Below, piece by piece: positions 27,120 to 36,792 of a stretch of DNA of 64,000 nucleotides. The notes beneath the pieces are model-generated. The model ran no database searches and was not told where the DNA came from. It worked only from the letters and a program-made list of their open reading frames with translations. Positions within the stretch are counted from its first letter, which is position 1. Each line of letters starts with the position of its first letter. Both the position numbers and the translations under genes were made by a program. This DNA is from Shimia sp. (lineage in GTDB: Bacteria; Pseudomonadota; Alphaproteobacteria; Rhodobacterales; Rhodobacteraceae), in the NCBI RefSeq assembly GCF_022448905.1, contig NZ_JAKVCW010000009.1, positions 124,001 to 188,000 of the forward strand, read 5' to 3'.

Positions 27120-27863
27120 TTATAAGCCAGAATTTGCCAACGTGCTTTGCAGAATGGGCGCGAGCCGTTCTGCCCAGGCGTTCTGGCCCTCTGGTGTGTC
27201 GATTTCGTCGTGACGCAGCTCGATCAAAGCATTCAAACGACCTGGCTGGAGCGCGTGTTGATCGATGCTGTCGCCGGGCAGCCAGCCGTTGTAGGGCTCG
27301 TTGTCACCCACTGTCAGATCACTCTCCTGCTCCAGCTCGGCTATCAGCGCCTTGCCAAACCTATCTTCTTTCGGAGCATGCAACACACCAATTTCCCAAG
27401 GGCGCGGTGCGCGGCCGTTGAGCTTGGGAGAGAAGCTGTGCATGGCGATGATCACCACATCTTCGCGCTCTGCGGCCAGACTTTCGAGTGCGTTATGGTA
27501 AGGCTGATAATGCGTGGCTCTGCGGCGCTCGATTTCCGCATCATCTACGTCGCGATTTCCGGGAATGATCGTGCCGTCATAAAGCCGCATGACCAGCGTC
27601 GGGTCATCTGCCCCGCGGTTTGGGTCGATACATAGGCGGGACCAGTTGGCGCAAATCACTGGCGCATCCAACAGCTCGCCGAGGCGCAAAGACGTGCCGC
27701 GTGCGCCCACATCATAAGCGATGTGTCGGGACATGTCGGTGGGATCAAGACCCAGGTCCCCGCCGTTGATGTCCTCTGGCACAAAATTGGCGGCATGGTC
27801 CACGGTGATCAGCCAACGCGAGCGGCGCTCTGCGCCATATATGGAAAACGGTGTATATGTCAT
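27120..27863 (-). CDS. N-formylglutamate amidohydrolase family protein
   Basis: A 247-residue member of the N-formylglutamate amidohydrolase family, zinc-dependent enzymes related to carboxypeptidases. Features are the N-terminal LITVDHAANFVP, which contains a His-Glu-like metal site region, DIGARG-type HIAYDVGARGTSLRL, CIDPNRGADDPTL and AMHSFSPKLNG. In histidine degradation this enzyme makes Glu plus formate, but no hut genes are near. The true substrate may be another formyl or acyl amino acid. It is divergent from pyruvate kinase. Confidence 0.88.
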   Translation of the reverse strand: MTYTPFSIYGAERRSRWLITVDHAANFVPEDINGGDLGLDPTDMSRHIAYDVGARGTSLRLGELLDAPVICANWSRLCIDPNRGADDPTLVMRLYDGTIIPGNRDVDDAEIERRRATHYQPYHNALESLAAEREDVVIIAMHSFSPKLNGRAPRPWEIGVLHAPKEDRFGKALIAELEQESDLTVGDNEPYNGWLPGDSIDQHALQPGRLNALIELRHDEIDTPEGQNAWAERLAPILQSTLANSGL

Positions 27864-28031
27864 GTGCGTGTCATTGCTTTCTGCTCAGACTTAGGTCAGT
27901 TGTGGCGCAAAGTGAATTGGGTACAGGTTCACCTTGTATTTGTTAGCGTTAACATGTAGCAGGTGACACGCAAGGTGCCTTCAGGTCATTTCCTGAATAG
28001 CCAGACGAGCAAAGGCAAAGAAAGACGGATC

Positions 28032-29477
28032 ATGAGACGACTGAGAAACGTGAAAATCGTGGCCACATTGGGCCCAGCTTCCGAAACCTACGACATGATC
28101 CGCAGCCTGCATGAAGCCGGGGCAGATGTGTTCCGTCTGAACATGAGCCACGGCAGCCATGACGAGATCCGCGAAAAACACCGCATCATCCGTCAGGTCG
28201 AGAAAGATCTGCAGAGCCCGATCGCAATTCTGGCCGACCTTCAGGGACCAAAACTGCGGGTGGGTGTGTTTGCCAACGGCGAAGAAGAGCTGGTGGACGG
28301 CGCGAAGTTCCGCCTCGACCTTGATCCTGCAGAAGGCGACGTAAACCGCGTATGTCTGCCGCACCCTGAGATTTTTGCCGCACTGAAAGACGGCGCCAAC
28401 CTGCTGGTCAACGATGGCAAGATCCGCCTGAGAGTTGAAAGCTGTGGCGACGACTTCGCCAACTGTGTGGTGACCACCGGCGGCACCATCTCCAACCGCA
28501 AGGGCGTAAACGTGCCAGACGTTGTTTTGCCGCTGGCGGCCCTGTCCGAAAAAGACCGCGACGATCTGGAGTTTGTCTGTGGTCTGGGTGTGGACTGGCT
28601 GGCGCTCTCCTTTGTGCAGCGTGCCGAAGACGTCCAAGAAGCCCGCGAACTATCACAAGGCCGCGCAGCGATTCTGTCCAAGATCGAAAAACCTGCAGCC
28701 GTAGAAGCCTTTGACGAAATCCTTGCCGCGTCCGATGGTATTATGGTGGCCCGTGGCGATCTGGGTGTGGAGCTGCCGGTCAGTGCCGTGCCCCCAATCC
28801 AGAAGCGCCTGGTGCGCAAGTGTCGCAATGTCGCCAAGCCGGTGATTGTGGCGACCCAGATGCTGGAAAGCATGATTGAAAGCCCAATGCCCACCCGCGC
28901 CGAAGTGAGCGACGTGGCGACGGCAATCTATGAAGGCTCTGACGCCATCATGCTGTCGGCGGAATCAGCGGCAGGCAGCTTCCCGATTGAAGCCGTGACC
29001 ACGATGAACAATGTGGCCATCGAAGTGGAAAGCGACCCGACCTATCGCGAGATCATTGAAGCCAGCCGTAGCGCTCCGCGCTCCGGTGTGGCAGACGCGA
29101 TCGTTGTAGCCGCGCGCGAGATTGCCGAAACCACACAGGTTGCAGCTATCTGCTGCTTTAGCCAATCCGGCACAACAGCACTGCTGATCGCCCGCGAACG
29201 CCCTCGTGTGCCAATCATCGCAATGACCAGCCTACGTGGCACTGCGCGCCGCCTGGCGCTGAGCTGGGGCACCAATTGTGTGATCTCATCCAATGTCAGC
29301 CGCTTTAAAATGGCGGTTGTGGCCTCGGCACGCGCGGCGCGCGATCTTGGCTACGCCGAGGAGCAGGATCAGATTGTTGTGACTGCCGGTCTGCCGTTCA
29401 ACGTGCCCGGCACCACCAACATTCTGCGAGTCTCTCCCTGTGACGAGCGTTTGATTTTCAACCTCGAGTCGGAGTAG
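28032..29477 (+). CDS. pyk: Pyruvate kinase
   Basis: Transfers phosphate from phosphoenolpyruvate to ADP in the last step of glycolysis. The 481-residue protein has the N-terminal VKIVATLGPAS and FRLNMSHGSHDE, the ADLQGPKLRVG loop, the catalytic Lys in AILSKIEKPAAVEAFDEI, the substrate loop IMVARGDLGVELP and RAEVSDVATAIYEGSDAIMLSAE. The ATG at 28032 gives MRRLRNVKIVATLGP. The extension upstream is not family-like. It is followed at 43 bp by a small membrane protein gene. Confidence 0.97.
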   Translation: MRRLRNVKIVATLGPASETYDMIRSLHEAGADVFRLNMSHGSHDEIREKHRIIRQVEKDLQSPIAILADLQGPKLRVGVFANGEEELVDGAKFRLDLDPAEGDVNRVCLPHPEIFAALKDGANLLVNDGKIRLRVESCGDDFANCVVTTGGTISNRKGVNVPDVVLPLAALSEKDRDDLEFVCGLGVDWLALSFVQRAEDVQEARELSQGRAAILSKIEKPAAVEAFDEILAASDGIMVARGDLGVELPVSAVPPIQKRLVRKCRNVAKPVIVATQMLESMIESPMPTRAEVSDVATAIYEGSDAIMLSAESAAGSFPIEAVTTMNNVAIEVESDPTYREIIEASRSAPRSGVADAIVVAAREIAETTQVAAICCFSQSGTTALLIARERPRVPIIAMTSLRGTARRLALSWGTNCVISSNVSRFKMAVVASARAARDLGYAEEQDQIVVTAGLPFNVPGTTNILRVSPCDERLIFNLESE

Positions 29478-29520
29478 CGTCGGCCGAAAGGGCATCCCTC
29501 AAGAAGGGCCAAGGGCAGGC

Positions 29521-29745
29521 ATGGCAACAGACTATCTGATCACAGTTGGATTGATTGTGGGGTTGTTCTCCATACCCGCCATGCTCGCCGCCTATGCTGA
29601 CAACCGCTTTCCACGCAATGCCATGGGGGCGTTTATCCTGTCGGCGGCGGTGATTGCCATCGCCATCATCCTAAATCCGGCACGCTACAGCGTGGCGGAT
29701 TTGCCAAATGTGGTGATCCGAGTAATTGCGGACATCATCCACTAG
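29521..29745 (+). CDS. Hypothetical small membrane protein
   Basis: A 74-residue protein with two hydrophobic segments (about residues 6-26 and 35-52) separated by a short polar loop with DNRFPRNAMGA. I do not recognise a family with certainty. It sits 43 bp after pyk with GGGCAGGC before the ATG, so it is probably co-transcribed with pyk. Confidence 0.72.
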   Translation: MATDYLITVGLIVGLFSIPAMLAAYADNRFPRNAMGAFILSAAVIAIAIILNPARYSVADLPNVVIRVIADIIH

Positions 29746-29879
29746 AAACCCCACAAAAATGAGTCGATTAGGCCTTGCGTGCCTGATCTATGCGCTCTAT
29801 ACGGCGCCTCTATTCGCGCGACCGGCTGGATGGCATGCCGAGTCGCGTTTGTCACCGACCGAATACAAAGGAGACGGAA

Positions 29880-30080
29880 ATGCCTAAGATGAAGACCAAG
29901 TCGAGCGCCAAAAAGCGCTTCAAGGTCACTGCCTCTGGCAAAGTGAAAGCCGGCCAAGCCGGTAAGCGCCACGGCATGATCAAACGCACCAACAAATTCC
30001 TGCGTGACGCACGCGGCACCACCACGCTGTCCGCACCGGACGCGAAGATCGTCAAGGGCTTCATGCCCTACGACCGCTAA
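29880..30080 (+). CDS. rpmI: 50S ribosomal protein L35
   Basis: A 66-residue basic ribosomal protein. The start [17 protein letters not shown], the central [20 protein letters not shown] and the C-terminal VKGFMPYDR match L35. The ATG at 29880 is preceded by AAAGGAGACGG, an excellent Shine-Dalgarno site, so upstream extension of the frame is rejected. It is followed by rplT at 14 bp. The usual infC is not in front, which is common in alphaproteobacteria. Confidence 0.97.
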   Translation: MPKMKTKSSAKKRFKVTASGKVKAGQAGKRHGMIKRTNKFLRDARGTTTLSAPDAKIVKGFMPYDR

Positions 30081-30094
30081 GAGGAGATTGAGAT

Positions 30095-30460
30095 ATGTCC
30101 CGCGTTAAAGGTGGTACCGTAACCCACGCCCGTCACAAAAAAGTCGTCAAGGCCGCAAAAGGCTACTACGGCCGCCGCAAGAACACCTTCAAGGTCGCGC
30201 GTCAGGCAGTTGATAAGGCGAACCAGTATGCAACACGTGACCGTAAGAATCGGAAGCGTAATTTCCGTGCGCTCTGGATCCAGCGTATCAACGCTGCCGT
30301 GCGCGCCCACGACGAAGCCCTGACCTACTCCCGCTTCATCAACGGCCTGAACCTGGCCGGCATTGAAGTGGACCGTAAGGTTCTGGCTGACCTGGCCGTA
30401 CATGAGCCAGCCGCGTTCAACGCGATTGTGGATCAGGCGAAAGCGGCGCTGGCAGCCTAA
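30095..30460 (+). CDS. rplT: 50S ribosomal protein L20
   Basis: A 121-residue ribosomal protein L20, needed early in 50S assembly. It begins [19 protein letters not shown], continues with [20 protein letters not shown] and [20 protein letters not shown], and ends with the globular part ([18 protein letters not shown]). GAGGAGA precedes the ATG. It forms an operon with rpmI and has a strong terminator downstream. Confidence 0.98.
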   Translation: MSRVKGGTVTHARHKKVVKAAKGYYGRRKNTFKVARQAVDKANQYATRDRKNRKRNFRALWIQRINAAVRAHDEALTYSRFINGLNLAGIEVDRKVLADLAVHEPAAFNAIVDQAKAALAA

Positions 30461-30484
30461 GCCACGTCGTTTCAAAGATGAGAG

Positions 30485-30517
30485 AAGCCCGTGCCTTTGG
30501 CGCGGGCTTTTTCTTTT
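30485..30517 (+). terminator. Intrinsic terminator after rplT
   Basis: Stem AAGCCCGTGCC / GGCGCGGGCTT (one T-G pair) with a TTT loop, followed by TTTCTTTT, 25 bp after the rplT stop. Confidence 0.9.
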
Positions 30518-30671
30518 GCGCCCAGGCCAAAGAGAGAACGTCAAGCGGCCTTAGAGCGCACAAAATGAGAACAAAGGAAAAACAGGTTACGTTTTATTTA
30601 CCACTCCACCCCCATGATGCCACCACGGCGTGTGTTTGCCGCGAGATGTTACCAGTGATTTGGAGGTTAGA

Positions 30672-31739
30672 ATGGCCCGTATCAGCGAGCTGCATTATTC
30701 CAATGACTATGCGCAGCGTTCCGGAGTTGAGGAGTTTTTGGAAGTCGCCTTGGCGTTTGACGAAGACCCTGGCGATTTTGTGGTATCCTTTTATCAGGCG
30801 GACGGCACAGTTGGCATTGAGATCCCCCTGACCCACCCGGATGTGTTGGCCTCCATTGATCCGGACACAAACGAGCAGGTCCTGGTGATTTCTGCCTCGC
30901 ATGTTCCCATCCTGCTGACCGATCCGGACGGGCGCGGCGCGGGTAACTACGAAGCCTATGCGTTGACCAACAGCGGTACAGGCGAGGTGGTAGACTTCTA
31001 CGACATTGGCGGTGGCACACAGAACATCCTCGCTATTGACGGCGCGGCCGCGGGCGCCACGTCCGAAAACCTATCAGTGCTGGCGTCGCCCAACAGCACC
31101 ACAACCAGCATCCAGTTCAACCAACCAACTCCGGACCAGCGCAGCGATGCTGCCGTTGGCGCCGGTGATACCGGGGTGGCATGTTTTGTCGAAGGCACCC
31201 GCATCCGCACCGAGGTTGGCTATCAGCTCATCGACACATTGAGCGAAGGTGATTTGATCTGGACACGTGACAATGGGTTGCAGCCGGTGCGCTGGATCGG
31301 GCGGCGCACGGTGCCGGGCAGCGGGAAATATGCGCCGGTTCAAATTGCGCCGGAGACCTTTGGCGCGATCAAGCCGCATCAGGTCTCCCAAAACCACCGC
31401 ATGCTGATCACCGCCTGGCGGGCGCAGCTGCTGTTTGGTGAGGACGAAATTCTGGTGCCGGCAAAAGCGCTGGTGGACGACTGCGACGTGCGGATTTGTG
31501 AGTGTGATCGGGTCACCTATTACCACCTGTTGTTTGACGACCATCAGATCATCAGCGGGGACGGTGTATTGAGCGAGAGCTTCTTCCCGGGCAACGAGGC
31601 GATGAAAGCCGTCGATTGCGGCACCCAACGGGAGATGTTTGCCCTGTTTCCCGAACTGGCCACTGGGGTTCTGGTGCAAACCCAAACCGCGCGGCCGGTG
31701 GCACCCGCAAGCCTTGGCCCCCTGTTGATGCGCAATTGA
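30672..31739 (+). CDS. Hint domain-containing protein
   Basis: A 355-residue protein with an N-terminal beta-rich region of about 165 residues and a Hint (hedgehog/intein) module from Cys171. The module starts CFVEGTRIRTEVGYQLIDTL, continues with EGDLIWTRDNGLQPVRWIGRR and has the VSQNHRMLI block with the conserved His. This type is abundant in Rhodobacteraceae as free-standing or secreted Hint proteins. Whether it self-cleaves is unknown. Cys171 is a plausible nucleophile. It has no N-terminal signal peptide. The ATG at 30672 follows GGAGGTTAG. Confidence 0.88.
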   Translation: MARISELHYSNDYAQRSGVEEFLEVALAFDEDPGDFVVSFYQADGTVGIEIPLTHPDVLASIDPDTNEQVLVISASHVPILLTDPDGRGAGNYEAYALTNSGTGEVVDFYDIGGGTQNILAIDGAAAGATSENLSVLASPNSTTTSIQFNQPTPDQRSDAAVGAGDTGVACFVEGTRIRTEVGYQLIDTLSEGDLIWTRDNGLQPVRWIGRRTVPGSGKYAPVQIAPETFGAIKPHQVSQNHRMLITAWRAQLLFGEDEILVPAKALVDDCDVRICECDRVTYYHLLFDDHQIISGDGVLSESFFPGNEAMKAVDCGTQREMFALFPELATGVLVQTQTARPVAPASLGPLLMRN

Positions 31740-31744
31740 TCCAA

Positions 31745-31784
31745 CAGAGGGGCGTTTGCAAGGCGCGCCCCTCTGCGCGCTTGC
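31745..31784 (+). promoter_or_regulatory. Two mutually exclusive hairpins between the Hint gene and pheS
   Basis: CAGAGGGGCG (31745-31754) can pair with CGCCCCTCTG (31766-31775). Alternatively GCAAGGCGCG (31758-31767) can pair with CGCGCTTGC (31776-31784). The two structures share bases and exclude each other. A third, AGGGGCCGT/ACGGCCCT, lies just before the pheS ATG. No T run and no Phe-rich leader peptide are seen, so this may be a Hint-gene 3' end or a pheST control region. Confidence 0.45.
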
Positions 31785-31844
31785 AATCAAGGGGCCGTAT
31801 GATAGGAGGTCTGCGGTAATTTCTCATCTGGGGACGGCCCTGTC

Positions 31845-32915
31845 ATGGACGAACTGCGCACCAAATATCTAGACGCCATTGCCGCTGCGGCAGACGAAGC
31901 CGCGCTTGAAGAGCTGCGCGTGCAGGCAGTGGGCAAGAAAGGCGAAGTCAGCCTGAAAATGCGCGAGCTGGGCAAGATGACCCCGGAAGAACGCCAGGTT
32001 GCAGGCCCAGCGCTCAACGCGCTCAAAAACGAAATCAACTCTGCTTTGGCCGCCAAAAAAGTGGCGCTTGCGGATGCAGCGCTGGACGCGCGCCTGGCCA
32101 CGGAATGGCTGGACGTAACGTTGCCAGCGCGCAACCGTCGTGTCGGCACCATCCACCCGATCAGCCAAGTGACCGAAGAGGTCACAGCGATCTTTGCCGA
32201 TATGGGCTTTGCCGTGGCCGAAGGTCCGCAGATCGAGACCGATTGGTATAACTTTGACGCACTCAACATTCCGGGCCACCACCCAGCGCGCGCGGAGATG
32301 GACACGTTTTACACCCACCGTGCCGAAGGTGACGAGCGCCCGCCGCATGTGCTGCGTACGCACACCAGCCCGGTGCAAATCCGGTCGATGGAAAAAACCG
32401 GCGCGCCGATCCGCATCATCTGTCCAGGTCGCGTATACCGCGCGGACTATGACCAGACCCACACGCCGATGTTCCACCAGGTCGAAGGTCTTGCTTTGGG
32501 CAAGGACATCTCCATGGCAAACCTCAAGTGGGTGCTTGAAGAGTTTTTCTCCGCCTTCTTTGGCACCGACGTCAAAACCCGCTTCCGCGCGTCGCACTTC
32601 CCGTTCACAGAGCCCTCCGCCGAAGTGGACATCCAGTGCAGCTGGGAAGGTGGCACTGTGAAAGTTGGCGAAGGCGACGATTGGCTCGAAGTGCTGGGCT
32701 CCGGCATGGTGCACCCGAACGTGCTCAAGGCGGGCGGGATCGACCCCGATGAGTATCAGGGCTTTGCCTTCGGCATGGGCATCGACCGTCTGGCGATGCT
32801 GAAATATGGCATCCCGGACCTACGTGCCTTCTTTGACAGCGACCTGCGCTGGCTGCGCCACTATGGCTTTGCCTCACTGGACCAGCCGACCCTGCACGGC
32901 GGCCTGAACCGATAA
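31845..32915 (+). CDS. pheS: Phenylalanyl-tRNA synthetase alpha subunit
   Basis: Catalytic subunit of the (alpha beta)2 class II synthetase that charges tRNAPhe. The 356-residue protein has an N-terminal coiled coil (about residues 1-90). The catalytic core carries class II motif 1 ([19 protein letters not shown]), motif 2 ([20 protein letters not shown]) and motif 3 ([18 protein letters not shown]). It also has the AEMDTFY signature. pheT follows at 77 bp. Confidence 0.98.
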   Translation: MDELRTKYLDAIAAAADEAALEELRVQAVGKKGEVSLKMRELGKMTPEERQVAGPALNALKNEINSALAAKKVALADAALDARLATEWLDVTLPARNRRVGTIHPISQVTEEVTAIFADMGFAVAEGPQIETDWYNFDALNIPGHHPARAEMDTFYTHRAEGDERPPHVLRTHTSPVQIRSMEKTGAPIRIICPGRVYRADYDQTHTPMFHQVEGLALGKDISMANLKWVLEEFFSAFFGTDVKTRFRASHFPFTEPSAEVDIQCSWEGGTVKVGEGDDWLEVLGSGMVHPNVLKAGGIDPDEYQGFAFGMGIDRLAMLKYGIPDLRAFFDSDLRWLRHYGFASLDQPTLHGGLNR

Positions 32916-32920
32916 TTTTC

Positions 32921-32958
32921 TGGGCATCTCGGCTTCACCGGAAGCGCCTAGATGCCCA
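32921..32958 (+). other. Hairpin between pheS and pheT
   Basis: A 9-bp perfect stem TGGGCATCT / AGATGCCCA with a G/C-rich inner extension and no T run. It lies wholly in the 77-bp gap inside the operon. It could affect stability or processing of the pheST transcript. Confidence 0.6.
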
Positions 32959-32992
32959 ATGACGCTTTAGAACAAGCGAAAAGGAATTCGCT

Positions 32993-35392
32993 ATGAAATT
33001 CACTCTTTCCTGGTTGAAAGACCACCTTGAGACCGACGCAAGCGTTGACGAGATTGTCGAGGCGCTGACCGACCTTGGCCTTGAGGTTGAGGATGTTTCC
33101 AACCCGGCACAGCGGCTGGCCGACTTTACCCTGGGAAAAGTGGTGCACGCCGAACAGCACCCGGATGCCGACAAACTGCGAGTTTGCACCGTGGCGACCG
33201 ACGAAGGGGAGCTGCAAATCATCTGTGGCGCGCCCAATGCGCGCGAAGGCATCACCGTCGTGGTGTGTAAGCCAGGCATGTATATTCCCGGACTGGATAT
33301 TACCATTTCCGTGGGCAAGATCCGCGGCGTGGAAAGCTTTGGCATGATGGCGTCTGAGCGTGAGCTGGAGCTGTCTGATGAGCATGACGGCATCATCGAG
33401 CTGCCATCCGGCGAGGTCGGCGACAAGTTTGTCGACTGGCTGGCGCAAAACGATCCGTCCAAGGTCGACACAATGATCGAGATTGCGATCACGCCGAACC
33501 GTCCAGATGCGCTGGGTGTGCGTGGCATTGCGCTTGATCTGGCGGCGCGTGGGCTGGGCAAAATGAAGCCTGCCAAGACCGCCACCATCGAAGGTGGCTA
33601 TGAGAGCCCGATCACCGTGAGCATTGATGAATCTGCGGCCACCGATGGCTGTGAGGTCTTCGCTGGCCGGTTGATCAAAGGTGTGAAAAACGTCCCGTCC
33701 CCGCAGTGGCTGCAGGACCGTCTGAAGGCCATTGGCCTGCGTCCGATTTCTGCGCTGGTGGACATCACCAACTTCTTCACCTTTGACCGCAACCGCCCGC
33801 TGCACGTGTTTGATGCGGACAAAGTCAAAGGCGACCTTGTGGTTCATCGCGCCAAAGGCGGAGAGACCCTCGTGGGTCTGGACGAGAAAGAATACACTTT
33901 CAACGAAGGGATGGTTGTCATCTCCGACGACGAAGGTGTGGAATCCATCGGCGGCATCATGGGTGGCCTGGCCACCGGCTGTACCGAAGAAACCACCAAT
34001 GTCTTCCTTGAGGCCGCTGTGTGGGACCACATTCAGATCGCCTACACGGGCCGTGGTTTGAAGATCAATTCCGACGCGCGCTACCGTAATGAACGCGGCA
34101 TTGATCCGGCCTACAACATGCAGGCGATGGATGACGCGACACAGATGATCATCGATCTTTGCGGCGGCGAGCCGTCCAACCTCGTGACCGCTGGTGCCGT
34201 ACCGGATGTGGCGCGTGCCTATAAGCTCGACACCGACCGTGTTCAGTCGCTTGTGGGCATGGAAATCCCTGCTGAAACGCAGGTTGCCACATTGGAAGCG
34301 CTGGGTTTTACCATCGAAGGTGACATGGCCCATGTACCAAGCTGGCGCCCTGATGTGCGTGGCTCTGCCGATCTGGTGGAAGAAGTTGCGCGTGTGGCGT
34401 CACTGACCAAGCTTGAAGGCAAGCCGCTGCCACGCACCTCTGCTGGTGTGCCGGAGCAAATCCTGTCTCCGATGCAGAAACGCGAGCAGATTGCGCGCCG
34501 CACAACGGCGGCACTGGGCTACAACGAATGTGTGACCTACAGCTTCATCGACAAGGCGGCGGCTGAGCTGTTTGGCGGTGGATCGGATGCAACCATGTTG
34601 GAAAACCCGATCTCCAGCGAGATGAGCCACATGCGTCCATCCCTGCTGCCGGGCCTCCTGCAAGCGGCAGCCCGTAACCAAGCGCGTGGCTTCATGGACA
34701 TGGCGCTGTTTGAATGTGGTGCAGTGTTCCACGGCGGTGAGCCAGGTGAGCAAGAAAACCTGCTGACCGGCATTCTGGTGGGCCGCACCGTGGGCAAGGA
34801 CATCCATGGCGAGAGCCGTGGCGTCGACATTTATGACGCCAAGGCGGACATGGAAGCGGTAATGAGCGCGCTCGGTGCGCCCGCTAAGCTGCCCTACAAC
34901 CGCGGTGTCAACGGTTGGTGGCATCCGGGCCGCAGCGCAAAAGTGGGTCTGGGTCCGAAGAAAATCCTCGGCGCCTTCGGCGAAATCCACCCGAAAGTGC
35001 TTGATGCGTTGAACGTGAAAGGTCCTGTGGTGGCGTTCGCAATCCACACCGCAGAGATCCCGATGCCACGCAAGAAATCTGCGTCCAAAGGCGCTGTGAC
35101 CATGGCGGACCTGCAGGCGGTGGAGCGTGACTTAGCCTTTGTGGTGGACGCGGATGTCGAGGCCGTGAACGTGGTCAACGCAGCCGCAGGTGCGGACAAA
35201 AACCTGATCGCAGATGTGCGCATCTTTGACGAGTTCATTGGCGGCGCTCTGGGTGAGGGCAAGAAATCCCTTGCGATCACAGTACGCCTGCAGCCCACAG
35301 AGAAGACGCTCAAGGAAGCGGATATCGAGGCAGTGGCAACCAAGATTGTTGAGAAAGTCAGCAAGGCCACCGGCGGTACCCTGCGTGGCTGA
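32993..35392 (+). CDS. pheT: Phenylalanyl-tRNA synthetase beta subunit
   Basis: The 799-residue beta subunit holds tRNA recognition and editing functions. Domains in order are a tRNA-binding OB domain (residues 40-150), the B3/B4 editing domain (about 210-380), B5 (about 400-470), a pseudo-catalytic class II core, and a C-terminal anticodon-binding ferredoxin-like domain ending in LQPTEKTLKEADIEAVATKIV. The length is normal. It overlaps the following acetyltransferase gene by 8 bp. Confidence 0.98.
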   Translation: MKFTLSWLKDHLETDASVDEIVEALTDLGLEVEDVSNPAQRLADFTLGKVVHAEQHPDADKLRVCTVATDEGELQIICGAPNAREGITVVVCKPGMYIPGLDITISVGKIRGVESFGMMASERELELSDEHDGIIELPSGEVGDKFVDWLAQNDPSKVDTMIEIAITPNRPDALGVRGIALDLAARGLGKMKPAKTATIEGGYESPITVSIDESAATDGCEVFAGRLIKGVKNVPSPQWLQDRLKAIGLRPISALVDITNFFTFDRNRPLHVFDADKVKGDLVVHRAKGGETLVGLDEKEYTFNEGMVVISDDEGVESIGGIMGGLATGCTEETTNVFLEAAVWDHIQIAYTGRGLKINSDARYRNERGIDPAYNMQAMDDATQMIIDLCGGEPSNLVTAGAVPDVARAYKLDTDRVQSLVGMEIPAETQVATLEALGFTIEGDMAHVPSWRPDVRGSADLVEEVARVASLTKLEGKPLPRTSAGVPEQILSPMQKREQIARRTTAALGYNECVTYSFIDKAAAELFGGGSDATMLENPISSEMSHMRPSLLPGLLQAAARNQARGFMDMALFECGAVFHGGEPGEQENLLTGILVGRTVGKDIHGESRGVDIYDAKADMEAVMSALGAPAKLPYNRGVNGWWHPGRSAKVGLGPKKILGAFGEIHPKVLDALNVKGPVVAFAIHTAEIPMPRKKSASKGAVTMADLQAVERDLAFVVDADVEAVNVVNAAAGADKNLIADVRIFDEFIGGALGEGKKSLAITVRLQPTEKTLKEADIEAVATKIVEKVSKATGGTLRG

Positions 35393-35819
35393 CGCCGCTC
35401 TGCCGCGACTGGCACGGGCCGAGGAGGCCCCTGCCATCGCGCGGCTGATTGATGCAGCGTATCACCCCTATCGTGATCAAGGAATAACGCTGCCGGATGT
35501 GTCCGGCGGCGTTTCTGATTCCATTGCCGCCGGACAGGTCTGGGTCATGGACGACCTGTCAGGCGTGCTAATGCTCACAACAGTAACACCAACAGCGCAT
35601 CTGATGAATGTTGCGGTATCGCCCGATGCGCGTGGACGTGGGATTGGCGGCCAATTGATCCGATGGGCGCTTGAGTTGGCCCAAGCGGCAGGCTGCACGG
35701 AGATTGCTTTAGCGACCCACGTAGACATGCCCGACAACGTCGCGCTCTATACCCACCTTGGTTGGCGGGAGACCGAGCGGGACGCGACCCGCGTGATGAT
35801 GGTGCGGCCGCTGCCTTAA
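35385..35819 (+). CDS. GNAT family N-acetyltransferase
   Basis: A 144-residue acetyltransferase with acetyl-CoA motif A MNVAVSPDARGRGIGGQLIRWAL and the C-terminal NVALYTHLGWRETER. The best start is GTG at 35385, inside the last codons of pheT, because residues further upstream in this frame are only pheT shadow. It is thus coupled to pheST. Its stop shares a TTAA with the stop of the convergent LysR gene. The substrate is unknown. Confidence 0.88.
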   Translation: MADAALPRLARAEEAPAIARLIDAAYHPYRDQGITLPDVSGGVSDSIAAGQVWVMDDLSGVLMLTTVTPTAHLMNVAVSPDARGRGIGGQLIRWALELAQAAGCTEIALATHVDMPDNVALYTHLGWRETERDATRVMMVRPLP

Positions 35820-36706
35820 GCTTCGGTGAGATGCTCGGCCAGGGCGTCAAAAACCAATCGAATGCGCCGGCTGGTGTGTAGTTCACGATGCGTGGTGAGC
35901 CAGATCGGGAACACAATTGGGGCGAGGTCCGGAAGGACACGCTCGATGCCCGGGGTGGCTTCGGCGACATCGTCGGCCATTGGGGAAATGCCGAATCCCT
36001 GCCTGCACAATTCCCAAGCCACAAGACCACTGTCAGAGCCTGTGCGGAAGTTGTCGATGTCTATCGGGAAGCCCATTGGCTTGAGATATTCAAGCATGCG
36101 CGGCACATCACCGGACCCAACAAAATCATGCTGGGCCAGCTCGTCAACAGTTTGCGGGCGCCCGCGAAAGTCGAGGTAGTCTTTGGAAGCATAGAAATAG
36201 CCTTTGGCTTCGCGCACCAATCGCGCAATCAAATCCGGCTGTTCCGGACGCACGTGGCGAATGGCTATATCTGCCTCACGCCGCATGAGGTCTTGCACAT
36301 CATCCGAGGCGACCACCTCAATGACCAACTTCGGGGCTTTGGCGCGCAGGTCTTTTAGAATCGGGGGTAGCAGATGCACTGAGTAGACATCAGACGCGGT
36401 GATCGCGACGCGGCCTTCGATGTCCTGATTCTGACCTGAAGCCACAAGTGCCACACGATCCGCAGCTGCGCGCATTGCACGCACATGTTCCAGCAACTCG
36501 CCCCCAGCGACAGTAAGTTCTAACGACCGCCCCACCCGCTCAAACAGCATGATGCCAAGATCTTCTTCCAAGGCAGCCACTTGTCGGCCTAAAGTGGGCT
36601 GCGTGAGGTTCAGCTTGCGCGCAGCCGCAGACAGCGAGCCCTCTTCTGCCGTCGTCAAAAAGGCGCGGATGTGGTTCCAGTCAAAGGTGCCATTTGGATC
36701 AATCAT
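35816..36706 (-). CDS. LysR family transcriptional regulator
   Basis: A 296-residue LysR-type regulator. The N-terminal winged helix contains FLTTAEEGSLSAAARKLNLTQPTLGRQVAALEEDLG, and the effector domain follows from about residue 95 (VAITASDVYSVHLLPPIL). It is divergent from a methyltransferase gene with 86 bp between them, the usual layout for a LysR regulator and its target. The effector is unknown. Confidence 0.93.
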   Translation of the reverse strand: MIDPNGTFDWNHIRAFLTTAEEGSLSAAARKLNLTQPTLGRQVAALEEDLGIMLFERVGRSLELTVAGGELLEHVRAMRAAADRVALVASGQNQDIEGRVAITASDVYSVHLLPPILKDLRAKAPKLVIEVVASDDVQDLMRREADIAIRHVRPEQPDLIARLVREAKGYFYASKDYLDFRGRPQTVDELAQHDFVGSGDVPRMLEYLKPMGFPIDIDNFRTGSDSGLVAWELCRQGFGISPMADDVAEATPGIERVLPDLAPIVFPIWLTTHRELHTSRRIRLVFDALAEHLTEA

Positions 36707-36792
36707 GCAAATACGTATAACAACACTGCGAATTTCGGCAATTTATATCGCATTCACGCATGGGTAAGCTCATCCTCGAAAGGAGAAAGACC

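Noticed and set aside
32948..34333. 461-codon minus-strand frame opposite pheT
   Set aside because: It mirrors high-GC codon bias of pheT. The protein has no recognisable domain.
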